A stretch of DNA of 64,000 nt from positions 2,542,001 through 2,606,000 of the forward strand of contig NZ_JAMLIG010000001.1 in the NCBI RefSeq assembly GCF_023954305.1, given 5' to 3'. The stretch comes from Mesorhizobium sp. (GTDB lineage Bacteria; Pseudomonadota; Alphaproteobacteria; Rhizobiales; Rhizobiaceae). Position numbers and translations under genes: made by a program. The notes under the pieces were generated by a model. It made no database searches, was not told the DNA's origin, and was given only the letters and a program-made list of their open reading frames with translations. This document shows positions 32,636 through 42,038 of the stretch, in pieces. Position 1 is the first letter of the stretch. Every line of letters begins with the position of its first letter.

Positions 32636-34759
32636 TCAGTGAGACTCCACCTTGGCGCCGCGCGGCACGACGAGCGCATCCAGCGCCATCACTCCCTTGC
32701 CGCGCTCCATGACCCTGACCGGGTTAAGGTCGATGCTGTCGATTCCCGCCGCATTGGCGGCGGCGAAGCGCGACAGCGCGGCGAGCATCTCCGCCAGTGC
32801 GTCGACATCGGACGGCGGCGCGCCGCGAACGCCCTCCAGCATGGCGAAGCCTCGGATTTCGCGGATCATGCGATGCGCCTCGTCCACGTCGAAGGGTGCC
32901 ACGCGGAAGGTGACGTCCTTCAGAACCTCGACGAAGACGCCGCCCAGCCCGAACATCACTACCGGCCCGAAGACGGGATCGCTCACCACGCCGACGATCG
33001 TCTCGACGCCCCCGGAGATCATCGGCGCGACCATGACGCCGTCGACGCGTGCGTCGGGACGCTTTTCCTGAGCCCGCGACAGGATGGTCGCGAAGGCCTG
33101 TTCGGCCTCCTCTGCATCCTTTACGCCGACGATGACGCCGCCGATCTCGGTCTTGTGGGCGATGTCGGCCGAGACGATCTTCAGCACCTGGGGATAGCCG
33201 ACCGCGTCGGCCGCCGCGCGGATGTCGCCGCCGGGCACCACCAGCCGGTCGGCCGTGAAGGGCACGCCCGCGGCGCCGAAGATCTGCTTGGCCGCCAGTT
33301 CCGACAGCGGCTCGGTTCCGAGATCGACCGGCTCCGGTAGCGGGATCGTCGCGGGCGCCCTGCCGGCACGCTCGAAACTTTCCTTGAAGTGCACCATCGC
33401 GCCGAGCGTCTTCATCAGCGCCGAACCGTCCTGGGCGACGATGAAGGCCTCTTTCTCGTAGGCGCGGACGATCTCGTCGGGCGCCGTCATGGTCAGTGCC
33501 ATGATCGTATCACGCGAGGAGGCAGCCGCGACCTCCAATGCCTGGCGCAGCTTGCCGGAAAAGGTGGGGCTCGCCGGGCCGCTGCCGAAGATTCCGGCGA
33601 AGAAGCCGAAATCTCCCTTCTCCAGCATCGCCGAGATGAAGTTCGTCATCAGCGGCAGGTCGGTGACGGCCTGCGCGGTCGCATCGACCGGATTGCGTGG
33701 CGACGCGTAGGGCAGCATCGCCTTCAATTCCTCCTGCGCCTTTTCCGGCATTGGTTTGACGTCGAGGCCGGCGGCCTCTGCGTCGTCAGCCATCTGGATG
33801 CCGAAGCCGCCCGACATGGTGAAGATGCCGAGCGAATTGTTCTTGGGATAGACGCCGCGCGAGCAAGCCGCCGCGATGTCGATCTGCTCGGCCGTCGTGG
33901 AGGCGCGCCAGACGCCGTACTGGCGGAATACCGCGTCGAAGATCGCGTCGGACCCGGCAAGCGCGGCCGTGTGCGAGCTGACCGCATGCGCGCCGACCGC
34001 GGAACGGCCGACCTTCATGAACACGATCGCCTTGCGGCGCTCGCGCGCGATCTCCAGCGCCTGAATGAAAGTGTCGCGGTCGCGCACGCCCTCGGCATAG
34101 GCCATGACGACGTTGATATCCGGCTGTTCGACCATCCAGCGCAGCGCTTCCGATACGTCGATGTCGCACTCGTTGCCGGTGGTGATCATGTAGCTCATGC
34201 CCAGACCGCGCAGGCGGGCGAGATACATGAGATGCGAGCCGTATGCGCCGCTCTGGGAGACGATGCCGATCGAGCCCGGCGTGACGAGGCCGCTGTCCAG
34301 CATCGCCGAGAAGGTGCCATAGAAGCCGATCGAGGAGTTGAAGACGCCGAGGCAATTGGGGCCGAGGAGGCGCATGCCTGAGTCACGCGCGATGCCCACC
34401 ATCTCGTCCTGCATCGCCCGGCCCGCCGCGTCGGTCTCTGCGAAACCGGCCGAGAAGACGATTGCCGCCTTGACGCCCCGCTCGGCACATTCGCGTACGG
34501 CCTGGACCGTGGCGGCCGCCGGGACGGCGAGGATCGCGACGTCAGGCGCCTCCGGCAGCGCCGCGACGGATGAGAATGCCTTCACTCCTTGCACGGTCTC
34601 GCGCTTCGGGTTGACCGGATAGATGCTGCCCGCAAATCCGCTCTCGCGAAGGTAGCGCAGCGGGCGTCCGCCGATGCGGGTGACGTCGTCGGACGCGCCA
34701 ACCAGCGCCACCGAATTCGGCCACAGGAGAGTGGAGATGGGACCGGTGCGTTTCAACAT
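32636..34759 (-). CDS. ADP-forming acyl-CoA synthetase (acetate-CoA ligase family)
   Basis: A 707-aa single-chain ADP-forming acyl-CoA ligase. Order of domains: CoA-binding Rossmann (~1-140, with [20 protein letters not shown] near the start), succinyl-CoA-synthetase-like domains (~150-460) with the phospho-His loop [18 protein letters not shown], and a C-terminal ATP-grasp (~490-700, containing [20 protein letters not shown]). It makes or consumes acyl-CoA with ATP/ADP exchange. It starts immediately after the lactonase stop and precedes the SnoaL-like gene by one base. In a degradation cluster it could activate a ring-opened acid. Confidence 0.9.
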   Translation of the reverse strand: MLKRTGPISTLLWPNSVALVGASDDVTRIGGRPLRYLRESGFAGSIYPVNPKRETVQGVKAFSSVAALPEAPDVAILAVPAAATVQAVRECAERGVKAAIVFSAGFAETDAAGRAMQDEMVGIARDSGMRLLGPNCLGVFNSSIGFYGTFSAMLDSGLVTPGSIGIVSQSGAYGSHLMYLARLRGLGMSYMITTGNECDIDVSEALRWMVEQPDINVVMAYAEGVRDRDTFIQALEIARERRKAIVFMKVGRSAVGAHAVSSHTAALAGSDAIFDAVFRQYGVWRASTTAEQIDIAAACSRGVYPKNNSLGIFTMSGGFGIQMADDAEAAGLDVKPMPEKAQEELKAMLPYASPRNPVDATAQAVTDLPLMTNFISAMLEKGDFGFFAGIFGSGPASPTFSGKLRQALEVAAASSRDTIMALTMTAPDEIVRAYEKEAFIVAQDGSALMKTLGAMVHFKESFERAGRAPATIPLPEPVDLGTEPLSELAAKQIFGAAGVPFTADRLVVPGGDIRAAADAVGYPQVLKIVSADIAHKTEIGGVIVGVKDAEEAEQAFATILSRAQEKRPDARVDGVMVAPMISGGVETIVGVVSDPVFGPVVMFGLGGVFVEVLKDVTFRVAPFDVDEAHRMIREIRGFAMLEGVRGAPPSDVDALAEMLAALSRFAAANAAGIDSIDLNPVRVMERGKGVMALDALVVPRGAKVESH

Positions 34760-35668
34760 TCAGGCGACTTCCGTCTTGTCGTGCTTGAGTACGGGTTGGC
34801 CAAATCGTGCCTCCGGCAGCCCTCGGACGCCGAGGCCGTCGATCGCAAACAACATGCCGCCGTCCGGATGTTTCGATATGGCCCGGCCAGAGCCGGAATC
34901 CTTGATCGAGGTAACGAAGAGCGTCGCGAGATCCGGCCCGCCGAAGGCGATGCAGGACGGCATGTCGGTCGGCGCATCGATCATCCGGTCAACCGTGCCG
35001 TCGGGCAGGAAGCGGGCGATCTTGCCGATCTGGATGAGGCAGGCCCAGATACCGCCCTCGGCATCGACGGTGGCACCGTCGGGACCGGAGCCATGGGGCT
35101 CGGTGTCGATCAGGACGCGGTATCCTCTCGCCGGCGCGTCGTCGGTCGAGTAGTCGTAGGCGCGGATCTTTCGTTCCAGGCTGTCGGCGAAATACATCGT
35201 ATTGCCGTCGGGGCTGAAGCAGAGCGCATTGGAGATGCGGATGCCGGTGGCAAACACGTCGGCCCGGCCGTCCTTGTCGATGCGGTAGAGCTTGCCCAGC
35301 GGATCGGCATGGATGCCCATGGAACCGCACAGGAAACGCCCCTGCCTGTCGTTCTTGCCGTCGTTGAAGCGGACTGCCGGATTGGCAGGATCCGGACGGA
35401 ACACGGGCGAAAAGGCGCCGGTCTCCAGATCAAGCCGGTAGATGCCGTCGACCAGGCCGGCGACGAGCGTTTCGCCTTCGCCGAGCGCGATCGAGCCAAC
35501 GGTCGACGGACAGGTCCAGGAATGGAAGGCGCCGGTTTCGCGGTCATGCGCGCGGATCAGCCGCGACACGCCGTCCACCCAGTAGAGGCGCCGGCGCCGG
35601 CCGTCCCAGACCGGGCTCTCGCCCAGAAGATCCGCCTGGGCCGAAACACGGCTCATCTGAAGCGTCAT
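34760..35668 (-). CDS. SMP-30/gluconolactonase-family lactonase
   Basis: A 302-aa six-bladed beta-propeller lactonase. The metal ligand Glu lies in LLGESPVWDGRRRRLYWVD (residues ~11-29). Further landmarks are PAVRFNDGKNDRQGRFLCGS (Asn/Asp metal site region) and DGATVDAEGGIWACL. It would open a lactone, fitting a step after Baeyer-Villiger oxidation in this cluster. It is directly joined to the downstream acyl-CoA ligase with no gap and lies 31 bp after a terminator of the upstream binding-protein gene. Confidence 0.88.
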   Translation of the reverse strand: MTLQMSRVSAQADLLGESPVWDGRRRRLYWVDGVSRLIRAHDRETGAFHSWTCPSTVGSIALGEGETLVAGLVDGIYRLDLETGAFSPVFRPDPANPAVRFNDGKNDRQGRFLCGSMGIHADPLGKLYRIDKDGRADVFATGIRISNALCFSPDGNTMYFADSLERKIRAYDYSTDDAPARGYRVLIDTEPHGSGPDGATVDAEGGIWACLIQIGKIARFLPDGTVDRMIDAPTDMPSCIAFGGPDLATLFVTSIKDSGSGRAISKHPDGGMLFAIDGLGVRGLPEARFGQPVLKHDKTEVA

Positions 35669-35699
35669 CCCCGGGGCCTTTCGATCGATGCGATTGCAG

Positions 35700-35734
35700 A
35701 AAAAGGTCGGCGGAGGGGCGCTCGCCCCTCCGCC
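35700..35734 (-). terminator. Rho-independent terminator downstream of the ABC binding-protein gene
   Basis: On the minus strand, an 11-bp perfect stem (GGCGGAGGGGC / GCCCCTCCGCC, loop 4) is followed within four bases by TTTTT. It lies 16 bp after the stop at 35750. Read-through or a new promoter would be needed for the lactonase gene 31 bp beyond. Confidence 0.8.
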
Positions 35735-35749
35735 GCAGGCTTGGGAGGT

Positions 35750-36982
35750 TCAGTTGGTCTTGAGCAGCGGGCAGGCGCTCTCGGCCGCCGGCCGCCACAC
35801 GTCCTCGGCCGGGATGGTCGCGGTGACGGTGTAGTAGTCGTAGGGCTGCTTGACGTCCGCCGGAGCCTTGATGGTCACCGCATACATCGGCCGCATCACC
35901 TGGCCGTCTGCGCGGATCTTGATGTCCTTCATCTGGAAGTCGTTGATCGGCATCTCGTGCATTTTCGCCACGACCTTCTCGCCATCGTCCGTACCGGTCT
36001 CCTTGACCGACTTCAGGTAGTGCGTGATCGCGCTGTAGGTGCCCGACATGGTCTCGTTGGGAATACGGTCGCGGAACCGCTTCTTGAACCTGTCGGCGAA
36101 GGCGCGGGTCTCGTCGTTCAGGTCCCAGTAGCCCGGGGTGACGATGGACATGCCCTTCACCGCCTCGAGGCCGATGCCGTGGACCTGGTTGATCTGCAGT
36201 CCGAGCGCGACGACCTGCTGGCCGCCGGCCTGGATGCCGAATTCCTGCGCCTGCTTGACCGCGTTGGCGAAGTCGGAACCCGAGTTGGCCAGGACGATGA
36301 CCTTGGCGCCGCTCGCCTGGGCCTGGAGGAGGTAGGACGAGAAGTCGTTGGAGTTCAGCGGGTGCAGGACCGAGCCGAGCACCTTGCCGCCGCCGTCTTC
36401 GATGAACTTGGTGGCATCTGCCTGCCAGGTCTTGCCGAAGGTGTAGTCGACGGTGATGAAGTAGAAGGTGTCGTTGCCGGAGGCGAGCATCGACTTGATG
36501 ACGCCCTTGGCGAGCGAGTAGGTGTCGAGCACCCACTGCGTGCCCATCGGCGAGCAGGCCTCGTTGGTCAGTCCGGAGGACGCCGTGCCTGCGAGCATGT
36601 AGGGCTTCTTCTTCTCGGCCATGATCTTCTGGATGGCGAGCGCGATGGACGAGGCGGACCCGCCGACGATCGCGTCGACGCCTTCCTGCTCGACCCACTT
36701 CTGCGCGATGGCAGCGCCGATATCCGGCTTGTTCTGGTCGTCGGCGATGACCAGTTCGATCTTCTTGCCGTCGACCTCGCCGCCGAAGTCCTCGATCGCC
36801 ATCTTGGCGGCCTCGACCGTGCCCGGTCCGCCGTTGTCTGCGTAGGGGCCGGACTGGTCGTTCATGACGCCGATCTTGACGACGTCGCCAGAGATGCCCT
36901 GGGCGAACACCACCGACGCCGACAGGATCGTCGAACCGGCCAGGATCGCGCCCAGCACGATGCTGCGCTTGGAAGTCTTCAT
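35750..36982 (-). CDS. Liv-type ABC transporter substrate-binding protein
   Basis: A 410-aa periplasmic binding protein. The signal peptide ends at VVFAQG (about residue 28), and the mature start is DVVKIGVMNDQSGPYADNGG. Later landmarks include VDAIVGGSASSIALAIQKIM and FYFITVDYTFGKTWQADATK. It likely serves the LivFGHM genes at 40174-43575, which lack their own binding protein. Ligand unknown; the cluster suggests a hydrophobic cyclic acid or ketone. Its start follows GGAGGAGATGA. A terminator follows. Confidence 0.92.
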   Translation of the reverse strand: MKTSKRSIVLGAILAGSTILSASVVFAQGISGDVVKIGVMNDQSGPYADNGGPGTVEAAKMAIEDFGGEVDGKKIELVIADDQNKPDIGAAIAQKWVEQEGVDAIVGGSASSIALAIQKIMAEKKKPYMLAGTASSGLTNEACSPMGTQWVLDTYSLAKGVIKSMLASGNDTFYFITVDYTFGKTWQADATKFIEDGGGKVLGSVLHPLNSNDFSSYLLQAQASGAKVIVLANSGSDFANAVKQAQEFGIQAGGQQVVALGLQINQVHGIGLEAVKGMSIVTPGYWDLNDETRAFADRFKKRFRDRIPNETMSGTYSAITHYLKSVKETGTDDGEKVVAKMHEMPINDFQMKDIKIRADGQVMRPMYAVTIKAPADVKQPYDYYTVTATIPAEDVWRPAAESACPLLKTN

Positions 36983-37040
36983 TTCATCTCCTCCGCTCTT
37001 TGCTTGCGCGACTGTCTCGTCACGGCCAAGCTGGTTGCAC

Positions 37041-37061
37041 AGCCGGCGTCCTCCGCCGGCT
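37041..37061 (-). terminator. Hairpin after the SDR gene
   Basis: An 8-bp perfect stem (AGCCGGCG / CGCCGGCT, loop 5) four bases past the SDR stop on the minus strand, without a T-tract. It is an intercistronic hairpin or weak attenuator before the binding-protein gene, 58 bp further on. Confidence 0.35.
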
Positions 37062-37065
37062 GGTT

Positions 37066-37824
37066 TCACGAAAATGCGAACGTCATCGCGCCGTCGACGA
37101 GCATCATGTCGCCGCTGACCCAGCTCGATTCATTGCCGGCCAGGAAAAGGGCGGCGTTGGCGATGTCCTCGGGCTCGCCGAGGCGGCCGAGCGGCACTTT
37201 CTGGCGCCGCCGCTCCCAGCCCGCCTCGTCGACGACGAGATTGGCACCATCGGTGCGGGTCGAGCCCGGCGCGATGGCGTTGACGCGGATGTTCATCGGG
37301 CCGAACTCCGCGGCGGCCGAGCGGGTGGCGGCCTGCACCGCCGCCTTGACGGCGCTGTACATGATGCCGTTCTTGAACGCGATCAGGGCCGCGGGCGAGG
37401 CGATGTTGATGATCGAGCCGCCGCCCGCTTCCTGCATCTGCGGCACGACCGCCTGGTAGCCCCAGATCACGCCCTTGAAGCCGACGTCGACCATCAGGCC
37501 GATGGTCTTCTCGTCCTGCTCCAGCAGCGAGCCATAGCGATTGAACATCGCGTTGTTGACGAGAATGGTCGCCGGGCCGAATGCCTCCTTTAGCTTCGCC
37601 GCCGCAGCGAAGACCTCGTCCCGCCTGCCGACATTGGCCACAAGCGGCACAGCCTTGCCGCCGGCCGCATTGATGGCATCGGCGGCCTCGCCGGCGATTT
37701 CCGGTTTGAGGTCGAGCACGCCGACGGCCGCGCCTTCGCGGGCGAACGCCTCGGAGATCGCCCGGCCTATGCCGCGGCCTCCGCCGGTCACCAGCGCGAC
37801 GCGCCCTTCGAGCCTTCCACTCAT
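37066..37824 (-). CDS. Short-chain dehydrogenase/reductase
   Basis: A 252-aa classical SDR. Cofactor loop TGGGRGIGRA (~11-20), NNAM, active-site Ser in INIASPAAL and catalytic YSAVKAAVQ, followed by VNAIAPGSTRTDG. It probably interconverts an alcohol and ketone in the alicyclic pathway, with NAD(P). The ATG at 37824 is preceded by AAGGGAAG. It sits 37 bp after the LLM gene. Confidence 0.92.
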   Translation of the reverse strand: MSGRLEGRVALVTGGGRGIGRAISEAFAREGAAVGVLDLKPEIAGEAADAINAAGGKAVPLVANVGRRDEVFAAAAKLKEAFGPATILVNNAMFNRYGSLLEQDEKTIGLMVDVGFKGVIWGYQAVVPQMQEAGGGSIINIASPAALIAFKNGIMYSAVKAAVQAATRSAAAEFGPMNIRVNAIAPGSTRTDGANLVVDEAGWERRRQKVPLGRLGEPEDIANAALFLAGNESSWVSGDMMLVDGAMTFAFS

Positions 37825-37861
37825 GAACTTCCCTTCCACCATTGCGTCCCGTATTTCCGCG

Positions 37862-39175
37862 TCAGCCCGCTTTGGCGGCTTTCGCGAAGGTCTCGCGCGA
37901 GGCCATCGGGATCGCGCCGCCGCGGGTCGGATCGGCATAGGTGCCTCCGGCCGAGGCGTAATCCTTGCCCGCCCGCCGCTCGAGTACGATGCCGATCGAT
38001 TCGACGTTGGGCACGTCCTGCGCGGCGAGCTCGGCCATGCGCGACTTGCGCGCCAGCGCCTTCTCGATGAAGGGCGCGAGTTCCTCGTCCTTCTTCTTCA
38101 CCCGCTCGTCCTCACGTTCCTTGAGCACCGGCATCACCTCGCGGGTGAAGAGTTCCAGCGCCTCGCAGATGTGTTCGTGACGGTTCATCCCGGACTGCTG
38201 GATGAAGATCATCTGGTCGATGCCGACATCGGCATAGCTCTTCAGGTGTTCGCGCACGCTCGCCGGCGTGCCGATCGAGCCGGCGCCCGGCGTCTCCCTC
38301 ATGTCGTCCTTGATGGTCAGGAAGCGCTTCCAGAGATTGGTCACCCCCGGCTTGTGCTCGCCGTAGACCGCGTAGTGCGCGATCGAATAGCCGAAGAAGC
38401 GGAAGCCATCGAGGCCGCGCCGGATCGCTTCGTCGTGGTTCTCGTGCACCATCATGCCGTTGAGCGTGGCAAAGTTGGCGTTGACCGAATGGCCGATCGG
38501 CACGCATTCCTCGGATTTGATGATGGCGTAGTATTCGTCGCGCCAGGTCTTGGCCTGGCTCGCCTCGACGAAGCCGAACACGAGCGCGCCGACGCCGTGT
38601 CGCGCCGCGCGCAGGATGCTCTCGCGGCGCGAGCAGGCCATCCACAGCGGCGGATGCGGCTTCTGCACCGGCTTCGGTACGACGTTGCGCGCCGGCATCG
38701 AGAAGAACTGGCCCTCGAAGCCGGGGTAGGGACGCATCGTCATCATGTTGGCGGTCTGCTCGACGCCCTCCCGCCACATCGCCGTCTTCTGCTCCGGCTC
38801 GATGCCGAAACCGTGCATCTCGATCAGCGAGCCCGACTCGCCGGTGCCCCATTCGACCCGGCCGCCGGAAACCAGATCGAGGGTGGCGAGACGCTCGGCG
38901 ACGCGGGCGGGGTGGTTGTATCTCGGCGAGGACAGGCAGATGCCGTGGCCGATGCGCATGGTCTTGGTGCGCTGCGAGACCGCGCCCAGGAAGACCTCCG
39001 GCGCGGACGAGTGCGAGTATTCCTCGAGGAAATGGTGCTCGACTTCCCACATGTGATCGAAGCCAAGCCGGTCGGCGAGTTCGATCTGGTCCAGCGCGTC
39101 GTTGAAGAGTCTTTGCTCGCTGCCCTCGTCCCAGGGCTGCGGCAACTGATGTTCGTAGAACAGGCCGAGTTTCAT
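37862..39175 (-). CDS. LLM-class flavin-dependent monooxygenase (long form)
   Basis: A 437-aa luciferase-like oxygenase. Landmarks are FDHMWEVEHHFLEEYSHSSA, GHGICLSSPRYNHPARVAER and RVEWGTGESGSLIEMHGFG. It differs from the 360-aa LLM enzyme in length, including a charged C-terminal extension (ERVKKKDEELAPFIEKALAR). It is first of a minus-strand unit with the SDR and binding-protein genes, and divergent from iclR. The ATG at 39175 has GGGAGGTGAGG upstream. It would need reduced flavin, perhaps from the reductase at 31568. Confidence 0.88.
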   Translation of the reverse strand: MKLGLFYEHQLPQPWDEGSEQRLFNDALDQIELADRLGFDHMWEVEHHFLEEYSHSSAPEVFLGAVSQRTKTMRIGHGICLSSPRYNHPARVAERLATLDLVSGGRVEWGTGESGSLIEMHGFGIEPEQKTAMWREGVEQTANMMTMRPYPGFEGQFFSMPARNVVPKPVQKPHPPLWMACSRRESILRAARHGVGALVFGFVEASQAKTWRDEYYAIIKSEECVPIGHSVNANFATLNGMMVHENHDEAIRRGLDGFRFFGYSIAHYAVYGEHKPGVTNLWKRFLTIKDDMRETPGAGSIGTPASVREHLKSYADVGIDQMIFIQQSGMNRHEHICEALELFTREVMPVLKEREDERVKKKDEELAPFIEKALARKSRMAELAAQDVPNVESIGIVLERRAGKDYASAGGTYADPTRGGAIPMASRETFAKAAKAG

Positions 39176-39312
39176 CCTCACCTCCCTCCCGCTGATCGGC
39201 TTTCGGCGTCGTGCGGGGTCACGCTCCGGCAATTCCTCCTGACCGGGCTTGACGGAGATTACCTTGTCATGCCCTGTGAGGGCCGGCCAGAAACATTCGT
39301 ACGTGTCGCGCA

Positions 39313-39330
39313 GTTTCACATTTCTGAATT
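39313..39330. promoter_or_regulatory. Degenerate copy of the cluster palindrome in front of iclR
   Basis: GTTTCACATTTCTGAATT matches the palindrome at 48546 and 52701 at 13 of the 16 defined positions: one perfect half-site and one degenerate half. It ends 25 bp upstream of the IclR start, in the 180-bp spacer shared with the LLM gene, where an autoregulatory site would be expected. Inferred from similarity only. Confidence 0.4.
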
Positions 39331-39355
39331 GTCATCGGGGGACGAGGAGGTGCAG

Positions 39356-40132
39356 ATGCAATCGGCGCAGGTTAAATCGGCAACCCGGGCGATTGAAATT
39401 CTCGAGTATTTCATGGGGGTTAGGCAGCCGCGTGCGATGTCGGAGATCGCCCATGTGCTCGGCTATCCGCAGTCGAGCACGACCGTGCTGCTGAAGACGC
39501 TGGTGACGCTCGGCTATCTCAATTTCGACCGGCGCGAACGGGTCTATTTCCCGACGCCGAAGGTGACGGCGCTGGGGGACTGGGTGCCGCGGGCGCTGTT
39601 CGGTTCCAGCCGCGTCCTCGACGCCGCCCGCGACGTGCACGCCGCAACCGGCGAGGGCGTCGGCATCAGCACGAAGAACGACGTCTATCTGCAGTATGTG
39701 CAGAACTTCCAGTCCGTCCACCCGCTGCGGTTTGTGATTCCGGAGGGCACGCTGAGGCCGCTGACGCAGTCGGGCATCGGCTGGACCCTTATGTCGACCT
39801 TGCCCGACGACAAGATCGACAATCTCGTCCGTCGCGCCAATATCGCCTCGGAAAAATCCGCGCGTGTCACCGTGGAATCGATCCTCGAGAAGGTCCGCGA
39901 GATCCGGCGGAAGGGCTACTGCTTCTCGCAGGACGTTCCCTTCATCGGCGGCGCGACGCTCTCGATGCTTCTCCCGGTGAAGATCCAGAACCAGCCCGCC
40001 GTGCTGTTTCTCGGCGGTGCCAAGGATCGCTTCCTGGAGCATCACGACCGCTATCTTTCGGTGCTTCAGCGCGCGGTGAGATCGGTGAAGCCGGCCGACC
40101 CGTTCGATCAGCCGATCGACATCGAGTTCTAG
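39356..40132 (+). CDS. IclR-family transcriptional regulator
   Basis: A 258-aa IclR regulator. The HTH is at residues ~5-65 (SATRAIEILEYFMGVRQPRA, then SEIAHVLGYPQSSTTVLLKT). The C-terminal effector domain includes RPLTQSGIGWTLMST and GGATLSMLLPV. ATG at 39356 follows GGAGG. It is the only regulator inside the 28.5-52.5 kb cluster, so it is the prime candidate for binding the shared 18-bp palindrome. Its own upstream spacer has a degenerate copy. IclR proteins commonly govern aromatic, terpenoid and short-chain acid pathways. Confidence 0.92.
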   Translation: MQSAQVKSATRAIEILEYFMGVRQPRAMSEIAHVLGYPQSSTTVLLKTLVTLGYLNFDRRERVYFPTPKVTALGDWVPRALFGSSRVLDAARDVHAATGEGVGISTKNDVYLQYVQNFQSVHPLRFVIPEGTLRPLTQSGIGWTLMSTLPDDKIDNLVRRANIASEKSARVTVESILEKVREIRRKGYCFSQDVPFIGGATLSMLLPVKIQNQPAVLFLGGAKDRFLEHHDRYLSVLQRAVRSVKPADPFDQPIDIEF

Positions 40133-40167
40133 GGCTTGTTGAGTATCCTCATACTCAACAGGCCCTA
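40130..40167. terminator. Long inverted repeat between convergent iclR and livM
   Basis: A 17-bp stem (left TAGGGCTTGTTGAGTAT, right ATACTCAACAGGCCCTA; one T-G wobble) with a 4-base CCTC loop. The left arm includes the iclR stop codon TAG. No T-tract follows on either strand. It may be a bidirectional terminator, or a copy of a dispersed palindromic repeat, given its near-perfect symmetry and more AT-rich middle. Confidence 0.6.
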
Positions 40168-40173
40168 GAACGG

Positions 40174-41154
40174 TCAGCTCCGCGCTTCGACCACCTCGGA
40201 CGACGGATCGGCCGGCGTTTCGGCCTTGCGGGAGCGATTGGCGAGGAAACGCCTGAGCGCGCTCAACTCGCCGACGAAGCCGCGGCGGAAGAAGACGATG
40301 ACGATCAGCAGGATGACGCCCTGCGAGACCAGCGCCCATTCGCCGAAACCGGCCAGGTAGTCGTTGAGCATGATGATGATACCGGCGCCGAATACCGGAC
40401 CGGTCAGCGTGCCGAGGCCGCCGAGAAGCGTCATCAGGATCACCTCGCCCGAGACCGGCCATGATGCGTCGGTCAACGTCGCGAACTGGTAGACCGTCGC
40501 TTTCATCCCGCCTGCCACGCCGGCCATCGAGGCGGAAATGACGAAGGCGACGAGCTTGATCTTCTCGGGGTCGAAGCCCAGCGACTCGACGCGGGGCTGG
40601 TTGTCGCGCACCGCCTTCAGCACCTCGCCATAGGGAGAGTGCACGACGCGGTAGTAGATGAACACGCACAGTGCCGTGATGGCGAGGACCACGTAGTAGA
40701 AGGTGAAGTTCGACGTGATGTCGACGAAGCCGAACAGGTCGTTGCGCGGGATCGCCTGCATGCCGTCCTCGCCGCCGGTGAATTCGGCCTGGAGGAAGAT
40801 GAAATAGATGAACTGCGAGAAGGCGAGGGTGATCATCGCGAACTGGATGCCCTGGCGCCGCATCGTCAGGTAGCCGATGACCAGGCCGAGCAGGCCGGCT
40901 GCCGCCCCGCCGCCGAGGATCGCCAGTTCGGTCGACAGCGGCGTGGTCTTCAGGATCAGGCCCGTGACGTAGGCAGCGCCGCCGAAGAACATGGCATGTC
41001 CGAAGCAGAGCAGGCCCGTATAGCCAAGGAGCAGGTTGAACGAGCAGGCGAAGATGACGAAGCACATCACCGTCATCAGCGTCACCGAGTAGAAATAGAA
41101 CGGCGCGGCGATCGCCGCGACGGCGACGGCTGCCAGGAGGACTACGCGCGACAT
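40174..41154 (-). CDS. livM: LivM-type ABC transporter permease
   Basis: A 326-aa permease of the branched-chain amino acid transporter family. Landmarks are SFNLLLGYTGLLCFGHAMFF, the coupling loop GEVLKAVRDNQPRVESLGFD and VILMTLLGGLGTLTGPVFGA. A hydrophilic basic tail (RRFLANRSRKAETPADPSSE) ends it. It is last in an operon that begins with acyl-CoA dehydrogenase genes. Its start overlaps the livH stop by one base. Convergent with iclR. Confidence 0.92.
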   Translation of the reverse strand: MSRVVLLAAVAVAAIAAPFYFYSVTLMTVMCFVIFACSFNLLLGYTGLLCFGHAMFFGGAAYVTGLILKTTPLSTELAILGGGAAAGLLGLVIGYLTMRRQGIQFAMITLAFSQFIYFIFLQAEFTGGEDGMQAIPRNDLFGFVDITSNFTFYYVVLAITALCVFIYYRVVHSPYGEVLKAVRDNQPRVESLGFDPEKIKLVAFVISASMAGVAGGMKATVYQFATLTDASWPVSGEVILMTLLGGLGTLTGPVFGAGIIIMLNDYLAGFGEWALVSQGVILLIVIVFFRRGFVGELSALRRFLANRSRKAETPADPSSEVVEARS

Positions 41155-42035
41155 CAGACGGACTCCTTGCCGGCGAATAGACCTGCCGGGCGCAGGTAGA
41201 GCGAGACGATCATGAACAGGAAGATGACGACGCTGGCGGCCTCCGGATAGAAGACCTTGGTGAGCCCCTCGACGACGCCCAGCATGTAGCCCGTGACGGC
41301 GGCGCCGGCGATCGAGCCCATGCCGCCGATCACCACGACGGCGAAGACGACGATCATCAGGCTGGAGCCCATCGACGGCGAGACCTGGTAGATCGGCGCC
41401 GCCAGCACGCCCGACAGACCGGCGAGGCCAACGCCGAAGCCGTAGGTGAGAGTCATCATCTTGGGGACGTTGATGCCGAAGGTCTCGACGATCTGCGGCT
41501 TCTCGTTGGCGGCGCGCAGATAGGCGCCGAGCTTGGTATGCTCGATGAGATACCAGGTGCCCAGGCAGGTGACGAGCGAGAAGACCACGACCCACAGCCG
41601 GTAGTAGGGCAGGAACATGAAGCCGAGATTGACGCCGCCGGGGATGGGATTCTCATAGGGCAGGCCGGTCGAGCCGTATTTGTAGCGCACCAGGCCCTCG
41701 ACGATCAGCGCGACGGCATAGGTGGCAAGAAGCCCATAGAGGTGGTCGAGGCTCTGCAGCGGCCTGAGCAGCAGGCGCTCCATCACCATGCCGGTGAGCG
41801 CCACCACCACCGGCGCCAGGACCAGCGACGGCCAGTAGCCGATGCCGAGATAGTTGAGGAGCAGCCAGGCGATGAAGGCGCCGAGCATGTACTGGGCGCC
41901 GTGGGTGAAGTTCACCACGCTCATCAGGCCGAAGATGATGGCAAGTCCCATCGACAGCATCGCATAGAAGGAGCCGTTGATGAGGCCGAGCAGGACCTGG
42001 CCGAAGAGCAGCTGCGTACTGATACCTTCGAACAT
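41154..42035 (-). CDS. livH: LivH-type ABC transporter permease
   Basis: A 293-aa inner-membrane permease. Family segments: INGSFYAMLSMGLAIIFGLM, VNFTHGAQYMLGAFIAW, the coupling loop GAYLRAANEKPQIVETFGIN and VVVIGGMGSIAGAAVTGYML. It ends RPAGLFAGKESV. Pairs with LivM downstream; the binding protein is most likely the one at 35750-36982. Confidence 0.92.
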   Translation of the reverse strand: MFEGISTQLLFGQVLLGLINGSFYAMLSMGLAIIFGLMSVVNFTHGAQYMLGAFIAWLLLNYLGIGYWPSLVLAPVVVALTGMVMERLLLRPLQSLDHLYGLLATYAVALIVEGLVRYKYGSTGLPYENPIPGGVNLGFMFLPYYRLWVVVFSLVTCLGTWYLIEHTKLGAYLRAANEKPQIVETFGINVPKMMTLTYGFGVGLAGLSGVLAAPIYQVSPSMGSSLMIVVFAVVVIGGMGSIAGAAVTGYMLGVVEGLTKVFYPEAASVVIFLFMIVSLYLRPAGLFAGKESV

Positions 42036-42038
42036 GGT

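Noticed and set aside
37062..37079. A GTTTCAC half-site like the cluster palindrome.
   Set aside because: Only one half matches; the second half (AATGCGAA) does not, and it lies inside the SDR coding end.
34589..37459. A 956-codon plus-strand frame.
   Set aside because: It lies opposite the lactonase, binding-protein and SDR genes, all of which have clear families. Its translation is Asp/Arg/Gly-rich antisense sequence.
37541..40132. An 863-codon frame ending in IclR.
   Set aside because: Only the last 258 codons (from 39356, with a Shine-Dalgarno) encode IclR. The rest is antisense to the SDR and LLM genes.
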